The position numbers and the translations under genes are program-made. Under the pieces are notes generated by a model that saw nothing but the letters and a program-made list of their open reading frames with translations, made no database searches and had not been told where the DNA came from. This document shows positions 51,501 to 61,152 of a DNA stretch of 64,000 nucleotides, piece after piece (the stretch's first letter is position 1; each line of letters opens with the position of its first letter). This DNA is from Panax quinquefolius (lineage: Eukaryota; Streptophyta; Magnoliopsida; Apiales; Araliaceae): contig CM035164.1 in assembly GCA_020205615.1 (NCBI GenBank), positions 123,624,307 through 123,688,306 on the forward strand, given 5' to 3'.

Positions 51501-52504
51501 TCCTCCAGAAAACAATGCACAGGAGACCACACCAGGAAAAGTTGCAGAAGGAAGAGAAGCCCTTCGCGAAAGCCTAATTACTGTGCCAGAGACTCCATCC
51601 CCTGATCAACCACCTGATGGAAATTTTGCAGTTAAGAAGGAACTTGGACGCTGCATTGATATTGGATCAAGAAAACGGCACTCTAGAATAATAGGCAATA
51701 ACAGAAATCCAGACCAATTAAGAGGCCAAAACGCTGGTGGCATTTTATTTGGGAATGGGGATACTGGTTCAAGGTCAGGCTCAGCTTACTCAGAGATTTG
51801 TTCCTCGGCTGCACAGCATTTTGCACGGATACGTGAAGTTCTGGTTGAGCGTAGCGTGACTTCAACTTTGAACTCTGGCTTCTTAACCCCCTGGTAGGCT
51901 TACTAAACTGCAGAAAAACTATTTGTCTGCACAATGCACATGCATATTTATATAAAAATAAGGATTCAAATAACTGTCAGGAAACCCTCAAGGCCTTAAC
52001 TAGTGAATTAGTTCATTTTCGTGATGGTTCAACCATAGTTACTAGTTAAGGTTCAGGACTGTTATATGCATCGAGACATAATCACACCAGTACATACTAA
52101 ATACCAATGCAAGCTTTTGTCTTGCTTATACATTCTTACCAATGTTTTAGTTTGGATCTATGTGCAAACCGAAAGTTTAGGGATGTCTTGGGAAATTAAG
52201 CCTGTTGTTTGTTTGCATGATTCTAGTAATGTAGAGTACATTTTCTTTTAAATGTTGTTACCACCCAAGAGATGATCATAATAGACTTTGTTTATTCTGT
52301 GCTTTTTATTCGAGCAGCCAGGACCGGCTTGTGGTCGCACTAGGAGTGGATTTGTTTGCTGTGAATGATGAGAAATTCATGGACATGTTTGCTGCACCTG
52401 GCGCCATTGATATTCTGCAAGACGAAAAGCAGTCCCTTCAGAAGCGTCAGAAAATACTGCATTCGTGCTTGAATGAGTTCAAGAGCTTGTCTCGAGCACT
52501 TTGA
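39170..52504 (+). CDS. DRP5A: Dynamin-related protein 5A (DRP5A), complete, 8 exons
   Basis: This large GTPase of the DRP5 dynamin group acts in cytokinesis in plants, as known from Arabidopsis DRP5A; its paralogue DRP5B/ARC5 divides chloroplasts. Exons: 39170-39535, 48811-49002, 49103-49309, 49825-50253, 50380-50607, 50692-50887, 51200-51893, 52318-52504. All introns are GT-AG, phases agree, and the total is 2499 bases or 832 residues, near the roughly 820 residues recalled for Arabidopsis. GTPase motifs are present: G1 GQSDGKSS (74-81), G2 Thr100 in GTRRP, G3 DTPG (179-182), G4 SKFD (248-251). Middle and GTPase-effector regions follow; the variable segment in exon 7 has ENIPPENN and PETPSPDQ. 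No PH domain or proline-rich tail is seen, as expected for this group. The start is the first ATG after the CT-rich leader. Intron 1 is swollen to 9275 bp by transposons; the coding sequence is intact. Confidence 0.95.
39536..39872 (+). other. DRP5A intron 1, original left part
   Basis: AT-rich intron sequence with no recognisable repeat, ending at the ATGTT target site of the outer retroelement. Without its insertions intron 1 would be about 1.1 kb. Confidence 0.7.
39878..40256 (-). repeat. 3' LTR of the outer intronic element
   Basis: 379 bp, TGTAAGGAATGG to GTTCCTTACA. It differs from the 5' LTR pieces (41467-41609 and 47131-47363) at only a modest number of sites, so the insertion is not ancient. 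Confidence 0.88.
40257..41466 (-). pseudogene. Outer intronic element: gag start, protease, integrase tail and chromodomain
   Basis: In minus-strand order: a gag start at 41436 ([17 protein letters not shown]), a protease piece at 41039-41353 ([15 protein letters not shown], with D-N-G where D-S-G or D-T-G is usual), an integrase C-terminal piece at 40586-41029 ([19 protein letters not shown]) and a chromodomain-like tail at about 40260-40530 ([20 protein letters not shown]). The rest of gag, RT, RNase H and the integrase core are deleted. The protein differs from the Tekay-type elements elsewhere in the window and suits another chromovirus clade. Confidence 0.75.
41467..41609 (-). repeat. 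5' LTR of the outer intronic element, left piece
   Basis: The LTR begins TGTAAGGAATGG and breaks at the GTGAT duplication. It resumes at 47131 and runs to 47363. Confidence 0.85.
41854..45117 (-). repeat. Innermost solo LTR, Tekay-type, target duplication ACAAA
   Basis: 3264 bp from TGTGACACCCCC to GGGGTCTTACA, flanked by ACAAA (41849-41853, 45118-45122). It contains a hairpin minisatellite (42940-43130), GTGAATAGTAAC repeats (43360-43500) and the conserved block complement near 44487-44540. The left end resembles the variant ending seen at 36762. It is the youngest of the three insertions at this spot by position. Confidence 0.88.
45123..45497 (-). repeat. Left LTR of the middle element, right piece
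   Basis: Continues from 41853 and ends TTGACTGACA. It matches the end of the right LTR (46740-47125), including the CTCTCTC tract and GGATGGGATT-type repeats. Confidence 0.8.
45498..46480 (-). pseudogene. Internal region of the middle intronic element
   Basis: The only sizeable minus-strand frame is 45799-46146 (115 residues, basic, beginning [20 protein letters not shown]). The start faintly resembles the region before integrase in Ty1/copia polyproteins, but this is weak and no catalytic motif is seen. The plus-strand frame at 46037-46528 overlaps it in antisense and is not supported. Confidence 0.35.
46481..47125 (-). repeat. 5' LTR of the middle intronic element
   Basis: 645 bp, TGTTGGGAAAAAATC to GTTGACCAACA, adjoining the primer-binding complement. 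Its left partner totals about 619 bp once the solo LTR is removed. Confidence 0.85.
47131..47363 (-). repeat. 5' LTR of the outer intronic element, right piece
   Basis: Continues the LTR begun at 41467 and ends GTTCCTTACA, then the ATGTT duplication. Confidence 0.85.
47369..47871 (+). other. DRP5A intron 1, original middle part
   Basis: Non-repetitive intron sequence, T-rich, between the nested stack and the TRIM-like element. No gene is seen. Confidence 0.6.
47877..48531 (+). mobile_element. TRIM-like miniature LTR element, target duplication TAGTT
   Basis: The left LTR 47877-48118 starts TGTAACACCTCAG and ends TTGTTTCA. A TGGTATCGAGCC primer-binding site follows at 48121-48132, then about 200 bases, the purine tract AGTGGGGGTG (48331-48340) and a right LTR copy 48339-48531. 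Both flanks are TAGTT (47872-47876, 48532-48536). The right LTR lacks roughly its first 50 bases. No coding sequence is present; 655 bp total is typical for terminal-repeat retrotransposons in miniature. Confidence 0.85.
48537..48610 (+). repeat. Short tandem duplication in DRP5A intron 1
   Basis: TCTTGTTTATAGTCGATGAG occurs twice in tandem, and AATAGTCGATGAGATTGTCA also occurs left of the TRIM-like element at about 47815. A local duplication straddles the insertion. Confidence 0.5.
48611..48651. repeat. Perfect inverted repeat
   Basis: Arms of 16 bases (ATTTTTCGGTCTCCCA and its exact complement) surround a 9-base spacer CTATAATAT, about 160 bases before exon 2. Confidence 0.8.
48811..49002 (+). 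CDS. DRP5A: DRP5A exon 2
   Basis: Residues 123-186, including [20 protein letters not shown] and the G3 motif DTPG. Acceptor AAAACAG|GAT, donor AAG|GTAATT, phase 0. Confidence 0.93.
49103..49309 (+). CDS. DRP5A: DRP5A exon 3
   Basis: Residues 187-255, including [20 protein letters not shown] and the G4 motif SKFD. Acceptor GGCAG|GCA, donor AAG|GTACTA, phase 0. Confidence 0.93.
49825..50253 (+). CDS. DRP5A: DRP5A exon 4
   Basis: Residues 256-398: end of the GTPase domain ([20 protein letters not shown]) and start of the middle region. Acceptor TTCAG|GAG, donor ATG|GTGTGT, phase 0. Reading on past the donor soon meets a stop. Confidence 0.92.
50380..50607 (+). CDS. DRP5A: DRP5A exon 5
   Basis: Residues 399-474 ([20 protein letters not shown] and on). 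Of three AG acceptors in GTGAAGAGAG, only the first keeps the frame and family length. Donor AAG|GTAACT, phase 0. Confidence 0.9.
50692..50887 (+). CDS. DRP5A: DRP5A exon 6
   Basis: Residues 475-539 plus one base of codon 540: [20 protein letters not shown] and following. Acceptor GACAG|GTG, donor GGACT|GTAAGA, phase 1. Confidence 0.92.
51200..51893 (+). CDS. DRP5A: DRP5A exon 7
   Basis: Completes codon 540 (Tyr) and runs to codon 771. It covers [20 protein letters not shown], a polar low-complexity segment with [11 protein letters not shown] and [10 protein letters not shown], and [20 protein letters not shown] in the effector-like region. Donor CCCTG|GTAGGC, phase 2. Confidence 0.93.
52318..52504 (+). 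CDS. DRP5A: DRP5A exon 8 and stop
   Basis: Residues 771-832: [20 protein letters not shown] to the end (SRAL, then TGA). Acceptor GAGCAG|CCA. Too short for a simple open-frame scan but clear by family similarity. Confidence 0.93.
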
Positions 52505-52770
52505 TGAAAACTCTTCATCACTATAACTGTACAAACTCCATGCCATTAGAGCCTAGAGGGGTGAGGGTTTTACAAGAGCAAGTGAGCATATGTAAAACAG
52601 TAGCATCCTTGAGATACAAGGGCAATCCCCCACCTTGACTTTTTCACTGGGAAAAAATATCTAGTAAAATTTAATCTTCTTTTTCATAGTGACGATATAA
52701 TGTGTTGAATGGAATTGTGACCCTTCAGAATTTATCCGTTTAGGTTATGAATAATGCTAACAAAACATGT
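52505..52770 (+). other. Probable DRP5A 3' untranslated region
   Basis: About 265 bases follow the stop before a MITE. No strong AATAAA signal is seen; ATGAATAATG near 52747 is the nearest candidate. Confidence 0.4.
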
Positions 52771-52977
52771 TTATAAGGAGGGAATAATGCCCATACACAA
52801 TTGTGTATATTTTATTTGTGTACGGTCTGGTCTGTCCGACAAATTTGTTTGACTTTTGATTTGGAGGAGAGAAGGTGTTTTTTTTAAAAAAAATAAATCT
52901 GTTAAAACGACTTAGTTTTGGCAGACTGTGTACAAATAAAATATATACAACTGTATATGACCATATTGCCCTTATAA
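52771..52977. repeat. MITE with about 55 bp terminal inverted repeats
   Basis: The left arm TTATAAGGAGGGAATAATGC and on, with TTGTGTATATTTTATTTGTG, pairs with the right arm (TGTACAAATAAAATATATAC through ATTGCCCTTATAA). The ends are TTATAA. The 207-base element could form a long hairpin and lies just past the DRP5A stop. Superfamily uncertain. Confidence 0.65.
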
Positions 52978-54721
52978 GAATATAAGAAAATGGATACAAA
53001 ATCATGTGTTAAAATATAACTAGTTGATAGTGCAAATAGTTGTAACTAATTATAAACACACACACACGTCACTTTAATCGTGTTCTAGTAAATTTTCGGC
53101 CTACAAATTTTGACAAAAAGTATTTGGGCCCAAAGCATTTAATTTTAAAACAAGTAGTGTATTTCATTGATAATTATTTGTTGGCTCATTGTTGACTTGA
53201 TAGTACTCCCTCTAATAAATACTATTATTTAATAATTAAAATTTGTATAATTTATAGGAAGTTGAAAGTTACCAACACAATAAGAGAATATTTTGGAACA
53301 ATGAAAAAAGTTAAATGTGATATGGAAAAATAAATAAATTATTCTCTTAAAAAATTATAACGAGATATAAATTGAAAAAAAAATCATCTAAAAAATCTAT
53401 TATTATGAAATGGAGAGGAGTACCAAACTACCAAACATCTTAAGAAAATTAATATACTTTAGCTTCAATTTTTTTTATTTATTAGATTTTGATTATTTTT
53501 TTTGCTAAATGTGAAAATTTTGTGTGTTCCCTTCGTTCTATTTTGACTATCATCCTATTCACATTTTGGGATGCATAAAAATATTTGTCACGCTTAAAAT
53601 GTTAGTCCATAATATCCCCGAAAAAAATTACTCTTTAAAAAAAAATGTACTTTGTCATTTGAGAATAAAATTCACACATTAATAAAGTCTTGTGCCAAAC
53701 TACCGTCCATATTTTTTTATGAGGTCGAATTTATATTTATATCACTGAAGTCAGTTTTTTTACAATCAACTCATTGAAATATTATATTTTTATAAAAATT
53801 GAAATTTTCGTTCAAGAATATTAAAAGTTAACTGTATATACTCTGTTGACACTGATGTGAATTATTCAACTGATCAAAATGAAAATTAAACTAATTAAAA
53901 TATCAGTAAAACTAAATATATGCTAAAAGCATAAATAAATAAATAAATAAAGTTTTAGTATATCACTACAAAATTAAAAATAAATAACTAAACAATTAAA
54001 TATATATATATATATAACTATATATAAATAAATTAAAATAACTAAACTAATCACCACTAAGAAAAGAAAGGAAAACAGATTCAAAATATATAAAAAGAAA
54101 TTAAAAATCAACCTACTTATAAACTCAGAACACAATGTTCACCGGAGTGATTAACATGAAGTTAACTTTGTTCAATCAACACGAATCTGTCTTGTTGTGC
54201 TCTGTTGGATGAATTTATATCCCATTCATGAACAAAGACAATCATCCTCTTAGAGATCAAAATCTAGAATCAATCTTTTGAATGGACAAATTTTAATAAA
54301 ACATCAGTTTGGCTCTAGTCAATGTACATGTGAGTAATCTAATTCCAAATTCCATTGCTCACTAGACACTGATTAGTGCACTTTGTGCCCCCACACCAAC
54401 GGCCAACCTCTCTTTTCTCTCTTCCCCATGCTAGTTAGGTTATCCAAGTTTAACAAGATTTTTTTGCTAGCTTAGCCAGCTCTTGTATCTAATGGATGGG
54501 GGATAGAATGGTTCAAATAAACAAAAGTAGGTAGTGTATTTTGACCTCTTCATAAGATGGACCAATCCCACATGGGAATTGTTCCATCCATTTGTCAAAC
54601 CTAATTTTACTTGGAAAATTTTCTTGGAATTTAGTGGGTGGTTTGAGCTGATAAGTCTCACAAACCCCAACTACACCGGTCCAATAAACTTGTCCCCAAC
54701 ATATCACATTGACCGGCAGGC
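52978..54721. other. AT-rich intergenic sequence, no gene seen
   Basis: It contains a short (CA)n at 53053-53065 and a (TA)n at about 54000-54015. A piece near 54556-54590 (CCAATCCCACATGGGAATTG) is palindromic and LTR-like. No supported coding region. Confidence 0.5.
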
Positions 54722-55252
54722 AGATAAATTAATTTTTAGTGTCTGTAGTGGAATTCGACTTATAAATTATTAGTGTTTGTACTAAAAAAAATTACAAGTT
54801 TGTGGTTGTATTTGAATATTTATGTAAAATCATTAAATTTAACTAACGGACATGACAGAAAAGTCTTAGTAGACTAACATATTTAACGTGGATAATAACA
54901 TTTGTATTTAGGACTCATCAGAGATCGAAAGATAATGAAAATAAGGGAAACAATTGTTGCCTCCTTCATCCTCGCGTGAGTCACGTGCAGTAACTAGGAG
55001 GGAGATTTTCCCCCACCGCCGACCTCTAATGGGTTCCAGATACAAATGTCATTATCCACGTAGGATTGTTAGCCTAATAAGAGTTTTCTATCATGTCCAT
55101 TATTTAAATTTAACGATTTTACATAAATATTCAAGTATAATTACCATCTTGTAATTTTTTTTCTAGTATAAACACCAATTTGTTACATTTTTTCAGTTAG
55201 GGTACCAACTTATAAGTCGGGTCCTAGTACAAGCACCAAAAATTGATTTATC
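54722..55252. repeat. Foldback element with about 150 bp inverted arms
   Basis: The left arm (54722-54875, starting GATAAATTAATTTTTAGTG) matches the reverse complement of the right arm (about 55085-55252, ending CAATTTTT-complement then TTTATCC). Shared internal strings include TTGAATATTTATGTAAAATC. The middle is GC-richer. It suits a Mutator-like or foldback MITE; the superfamily is not proved. Confidence 0.6.
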
Positions 55253-55339
55253 CGACGGTGGGCATATGACTTTTAGAACACGGGAAAGTGGGGCTTATTA
55301 AGTTAATAAAGATTAAAATTTCATACATTGTCATTGTAT

Positions 55340-55907
55340 ATAAGGCTATAAACGAGTCAAACTGTTCAGGCTCGATTCGGGCTCGACTCGAAAAAATACA
55401 AGCGAGACTCGGATTCGTTAATAATATGATCCAAATTTGAGCATTAAAAATAGTTCGAATAAAAATATGAGTAGAATCTGAGCAAGGTTATACTCGACTC
55501 ATTTAATATTCAAACTACTCGAATTCTTGATTGTGATTCGATACATACTCGGTTGATACAGATTCGATTAGATGTTCGATACATTCTCTTATAATATATA
55601 CAAATTTAAATCAAATTAAGACAATTAATTATTGTTTTGTTTTTAATTTTATTGTAATTTTATATTTATAAAGTGTAATAGTAAATATATTTTCTCATTT
55701 TTAAGTAAAATAACAAATTCAATTTATAATTATATTTATTATAAAACTAGTTATTATGTGGAGACTCGAATTCGCGAGTAGTTTGAATAAATATTCGATT
55801 CGATTCGAGTCGGATCGAATTCGAGTAATAAATATTCGAGTCGAGTCGAATCTGAGTATAAATTTTCAAATACAATTCAAATTCGAGTCGAATTCGAGTA
55901 GCTCTCT
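55340..55907. repeat. CTCGA-rich non-autonomous element, right end cut
   Basis: The left side has CAGGCTCGATTCGGGCTCGA and the right side repeated ATTCGAGTCGAATTCGAGT: inverted-repeat-rich sub-ends around an AT-rich core. The right end is cut by element 5, so its terminus lies outside the window. Confidence 0.45.
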
Positions 55908-56470
55908 TGTGACGCCCCCAAAATAGGTATACATCACCCATTCTGAGTTGTCAATACATGGTACAGAAACAACTACAACTTTATTATTACAACAGTAAAA
56001 CTGTGAATTTGAATACAAATATTATCTTCTAGACAATATCTATACTCAAATAAATCTTCATCACATTTATTGATACATTATTTTATAAAAATGGTGAGGA
56101 CTACTAAACAACTCTCTCTAGAACCTTCATTCCATACCCCAACTCGCATCGCTATTATATTCTCGCCTCCCGAGAAGAAAAATGGAACAAAAAGGAAAAG
56201 GGTGAGCTCAACTTCAAAGAAAGAATATTATGACTAAGATAATATACAACAAATTATCGTTAGTCTTCAACAGGAAAAATCTAATAGAATACAATTGACA
56301 ACAAATTTTAAATCAATATTCGCAATGAAATAATAATTCATTAGAAGAGTTAAGTAGAGAATGCAAACTACTATCTTCTATGTATGAATTTAAAAGTTCA
56401 TCGCTCATCTTTTATCCTCGTAACATCAATCAATATATATCCGGAATCAAATATTCATCTTTGCACTACA
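55908..56470 (-). repeat. 3' LTR of element 5, left piece
   Basis: Begins TGTGACGCCCCC and stops in the hairpin minisatellite (CATCTTTGCACTACA) where the solo LTR inserted. Confidence 0.8.
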
Positions 56471-57145
56471 TGTAAGACCCCAACTTTTATAAATAAAGAT
56501 GAATTTTTCTATAAATATTATTTTTGAATATTATGGAATAAATTTGATATAATGTTATAGTTGTGGGTAATATTTATAAATTTTGCAAAGTATGCAAGTT
56601 GTTATAAAATATTCGTTTGGTGGGGAATATTCTTTTGTTAGGGAATATTCGCATAACTACTCAATCATTGGTGGACCCCATAATGTAATTATTATCGGAT
56701 TAAGAAAGCGACAAAAATATTTTATAAAAATAATTGACGGAGGTGTTACCGTTAAAACTGTTGAACTACCCGGTGGTAAAAAGTAAAGTAATGTCTGCTG
56801 TGGTTGCGTAGTAAGACACTCAGATTGATTATTGATGCTTACGTGAGAAGTCACCATTTATGCTTTCAATTATTGCTACGATAATTCTTTGCATCATATC
56901 TCTTATATTATTGATTCAATTATTCACAAAGATCATCCGTATAATATGTTATATTATTAATTGAGACGACAAGTTATAAATGATTAATAATTGTTGAAAG
57001 ATTAAAATGTGTTGATTAAAAATAAAATGATTTGTGGTAATATTTATTCAATCCTTAATGTATATAAAGAGTACATTATGAGACGTTTGTGGTAAGTTTG
57101 ATTATTTTATGGGGGGCCCATATGTCATCATCTAAGAGTCTCTTT

Positions 57146-57355
57146 CGTCAATAGTAATTACCTTTGTGAATAGTAATTACCTTCGTCAATAGTAATTACC
57201 TTCGTCAATAGTATTTACCTTCGTCAATAGTAATTACCTTTGTGAATAGTAATTACCTTCGCCAATAGTATTTACCTTTCATCAATAGTAATTACCTTCG
57301 TCAATAGTAATTATCCTTGTGAATAGTAATTACCTTCGTCAATAGTAATTACCTT
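57146..57355 (+). repeat. 19 bp tandem array, 11 units
   Basis: Eleven near-identical units of CGTCAATAGTAATTACCTT, with variants TGTGAAT and TATTTACC, lie between U3 and the TATA box. Shorter relatives (GTGAATAGTAACTC) occur in subfamily II LTRs. Confidence 0.9.
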
Positions 57356-57469
57356 TACCAAAGCGTCGAACCACTTACCTTCACATTACTGAGCGAACCA
57401 CTTTTCTTTTCACATTACCCATTCGAGCCACTTGCCTTTTCACATGGTAGGTGCTTTTTAGAAATCTTC

Positions 57470-57480
57470 TATAAATAGAG
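57470..57480 (+). promoter_or_regulatory. LTR TATA box (solo LTR)
   Basis: TATAAATAGAG with a GAGAGAGAAAGTATAGAGAG leader about 50 bases downstream. Confidence 0.5.
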
Positions 57481-59126
57481 GCCTAGTGCTTCATTATTTT
57501 TCACGAATTCATTCAAGCTTTTGAGAGAGAGAAAGTATAGAGAGAATAAGAGAAAAAAGAAGAGTATTTTGTTACTACACTACTTGCGAAGATTCAATCT
57601 CCTACCAAAAGTAAAGGGTGTTATTCTTTCTTATTCATGAAAAGAACTGTTGTTATTCCATTGCTTATTATTACATTGGAATAACTTTGTATACGCATGG
57701 TTTACCCTATACTTGGTGACATTCTTCTATTATTACGTTGGAACATCACATGCGTGTGTTTTACAGGACTGGTTAAAATCTTTATTATTATTCATTGGAA
57801 CATCACATGCGTGTGTGTTTTTACACAGGACTGGTTAAAATCTTTATTATTATCTTTGTTGGAACATCCATGTCGTGTGTTTTACAGGACCTGGTTAAAA
57901 TCTTTATTATTATTACATTGGAACATCACATCTCAGTATGTTTTACGTTGGGACTTGGTTCCATTCTTTATTATTCTGTTGGAACATCACATGCATGCGC
58001 TTTTACGCCTGGGACACTGGTTCCGTTATTTATTATTCTCGTTGGAATAACCCGTATGCGGATCTATCGCATGCATGGTGATTTCTTTTGTTATTCTATT
58101 CTTTATTATACCCGGTTGGTTAAAACTTTGACTTCATACTCCATGAAATTAGTGGAATATCCTTGATATTTGCGTTTCATCCAAATATCTTTTCATGAAA
58201 ATATTCTTCCGATCATTCTTGAATTTTACTCTACAAAACAAGATTATGTTGACAATTTGGACGTTAATAATTCTCGGATAAAATAATTCTTGAACTTGTT
58301 TTATTGAATTCTTATATCATTGTCATCATCATCATGTTTATATTTTTAAAGTCATCTCGTGGCTTCTGTAGTGCATAGATGGACTTGGTATGATTATGAC
58401 CAGAGACTATTCGGTAATAATCATAACCGTAATGTTACAAATGATGTGGTAAAAATCCTCGATTAGTAGTAGTGCATTGATGGGCCGATTGTTGGCATGA
58501 TCATGACCATTAATGAATACACAAATATTCTTGGCACGTAGTGCATGAATAATTGTGGTCGTGATACTTAAAGAATATCCTTGGCCGTAGTAGTGCGGGG
58601 TGATTTGATGATGTGGAATATTTATTAAAGTCGAGTCTCACTATATAAAGATGATGAAAAACCTTTTAAACCTAAAAGATAGTAGACTTTATTTTTACTT
58701 GACTCTTTTAATGGATTGCATATTCACTGTGATTAAACCGGTTTGTCATTGTATTTTATCGGTTTAACATTGTTGAAGACTATTGATAATTTATTACGCA
58801 TTATCTTAGTCATAATATTTCTTCTTGGGCTAGTTGAGCTCACCCTTTCTTTTCTTATTCTCTTCTTGAAATGAGAATATAAATTTGGGACGAGTCGGAA
58901 AAGCAGTGATGGTCCCGAAGATAGCATTAGTAGTCCCACTATATTACGTGAAATAGTGTGATAATAATTGTAATGAGGACTCCTTTTTGAGTTTGTATAA
59001 TATCTAGTAGACGATATTTGTATTTAAACTCACGGTTTATGTATTAAGTTGTATTTAAATTACATACCATGTAAGTGGCGACCCAAGATGGGTGATGTAT
59101 ACCTAATTTTGGGGCGTCACACTACT

Positions 59127-61152
59127 CTGCCAAAAAGATATTCATCAGTTGGTCATGTTCATCTAAACACCTGTTCATCTTTGCACTACGGGCCAAAGAT
59201 ATTCTTCAGAAATCATTCATCTTTACACTACAGGCCAAAGATATTCAATAATATCATCATTTAAGACCGAGGATGATGAAAATATTTTAAAAAACGAATC
59301 CGGTGAAACAAAATGACAAGGATTAAGGATTAAGGATTCGTACTTTGTTTTATCCATGTCCAAAATACCTCAAAAATAATTATAGTGGTGTAAAATTCAA
59401 GAATGATCAAAACATGGATACAATCAAAGCTAGTATCCATGATAGATATTTTAGACGAAAAGAAAAATTTTTATTTTTCGATGAATAGTGTCGTGATTCG
59501 TGAAATAGTCAAGATATCGTGAATAGTCTTGATATCGTGAATAATAACTCGACACCAAAAGTTCCAAATTTGATAAAACTTCAGATCAATATTTCAAACA
59601 TAATGATATTGAAGAAATAATATCATTCTGAAAAAAAAAAATAATATCCCTTACCTCACAAAGACAAGATTCTTAGTTGAAAACTTGAGGATATAGGCTA
59701 TGACTTGAACTTGCAGACAGTATAGCAATACTCAAAGTATACTCAAAATACTCACAAGAATACGCTCGATAATATAGAGAGAAAACTTGAGCCTTACGGT
59801 GTAATTTTCAATTCTAACCCAAGCACCCTATTTATAAGAAATCGCTTAGAACACAAAAGCGAGAAAATTGAATTTAATATTATTATATATATCAAAATTC
59901 CTACGCCACTCTTGAAATCTGATTTCAGCTCAATAAGCACATGCCACATTCTAGAAAAGTAAGAAAAATGTTTTCTAATTTAAAATAATTTAAACTTCCA
60001 AAAATCAATTATTTGAACTTTGAACTTCAATAATTCACAATAAATAGACCTTTTGTCAGAAAATTCAAAACTCAATGACTTTTTATAGAAAATTCAATTC
60101 TCTACAACTTTCCGAAGAAAGTTTTTCCAAATTCCAAACAAAAATTGACCGAAATCCACAAACCAAGCGATTTTTACAAGTTATAATCAAATTTCGGATC
60201 AATAAATGGGGTCCACCGAGCATGTTTAACATGTTTTAAACATTTATTGCAACAAAAATACTCTTTTCTCCTCAGATACTCATATATCCCACATTCGTTG
60301 TAAAAATATCATCATTATTATATTATTAAAATATAATAATATATTTAAATAATTATTTTATCGAAAAAGATAAAATTTCAATTTTCAACAATTGTCACAT
60401 TAAAATTTTCTCCATCTATATCCACATAAAATCAATATTTTTCTCATCATATGAATCAATAATTAATTATTCACAAATAATATTACGTAATCATGATATT
60501 GATGACGTGCGGTTCCAGGAAAGAGGGCTTTCAATAAGAATTTCTCCTTCTTGGCGGCCGCAATTAGGTGACCAAACCTCTCCTTAGAGCAGAACTTTCT
60601 AGACATTGCCAATAATGTTATCTAATAATATTATTCAAATAATATGAATTATTGCTTTGATAATGAAAAATACTGTGTAATGACAATTATTGAAATAACA
60701 ACAATATAAAATATCAACGCAGTAATTATTAAATCAATAAAATACTGAACAGTAATTACTGTAACCATTATTGAGTAGTGTCTTCTTACGTAAGAATCAA
60801 TAATTGGTGTAATGATGCAGTGCCATCGTGTTTTAACCACCAAGAGTATTTTAATGAAGTAATACAGTGTATAACTACTGTTGTTATTTTTAAACAACTT
60901 ATATTTGTCGTTTTCTTCATCCAATCACTTTAGTTATGGGGCCCAATAAAAGATAGCTGTAGTCGTACAAATATTCCACGACCAAACGAATATTCCCAAA
61001 CAATAATGAATATTTTATAACCACTTGCTTATTTTGAAATATTTGCGTATTTTACCCATAACTATCCACATTAATCAAATCAACCCTTACTATTTCAAAA
61101 TAATAAATAGAGAAAATTAAAATTTCATTAATAATAAGTTAGGGTCTTTACA
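59127..61152 (-). repeat. 3' LTR of element 5, right piece
   Basis: Resumes in the hairpin minisatellite (59127-59250), has a TATA complement near 59828 (CCCTATTTATA) and the conserved block complement at 60563-60617, and ends GGGTCTTTACA. Confidence 0.8.

Larger units (their letters stand above)
56471..59121 (+). repeat. Solo LTR (subfamily I), duplication CTACA/CTACT
   Basis: 2651 bp, TGTAAGACCCC to GGGGCGTCACA. The flanks are CTACA (56466-56470) and CTACT (59122-59126), one mismatch from a later mutation. It holds a 19 bp tandem array (57146-57355), a TATA box at 57470-57480 and TAGTGCA repeats (58360-58610). Confidence 0.85.

Noticed and set aside
51880..51897. Reading DRP5A exon 7 through to the TAG at 51895-51897
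   Set aside because: The GTAGGC donor at 51894 and the exon 8 match starting DRLVVALG show the intron is spliced; reading through would truncate the conserved C-terminus.
57146..57355. Possible CRISPR-like or regulatory spacer array
   Set aside because: Units are contiguous 19-mers with no spacers, in a plant LTR.
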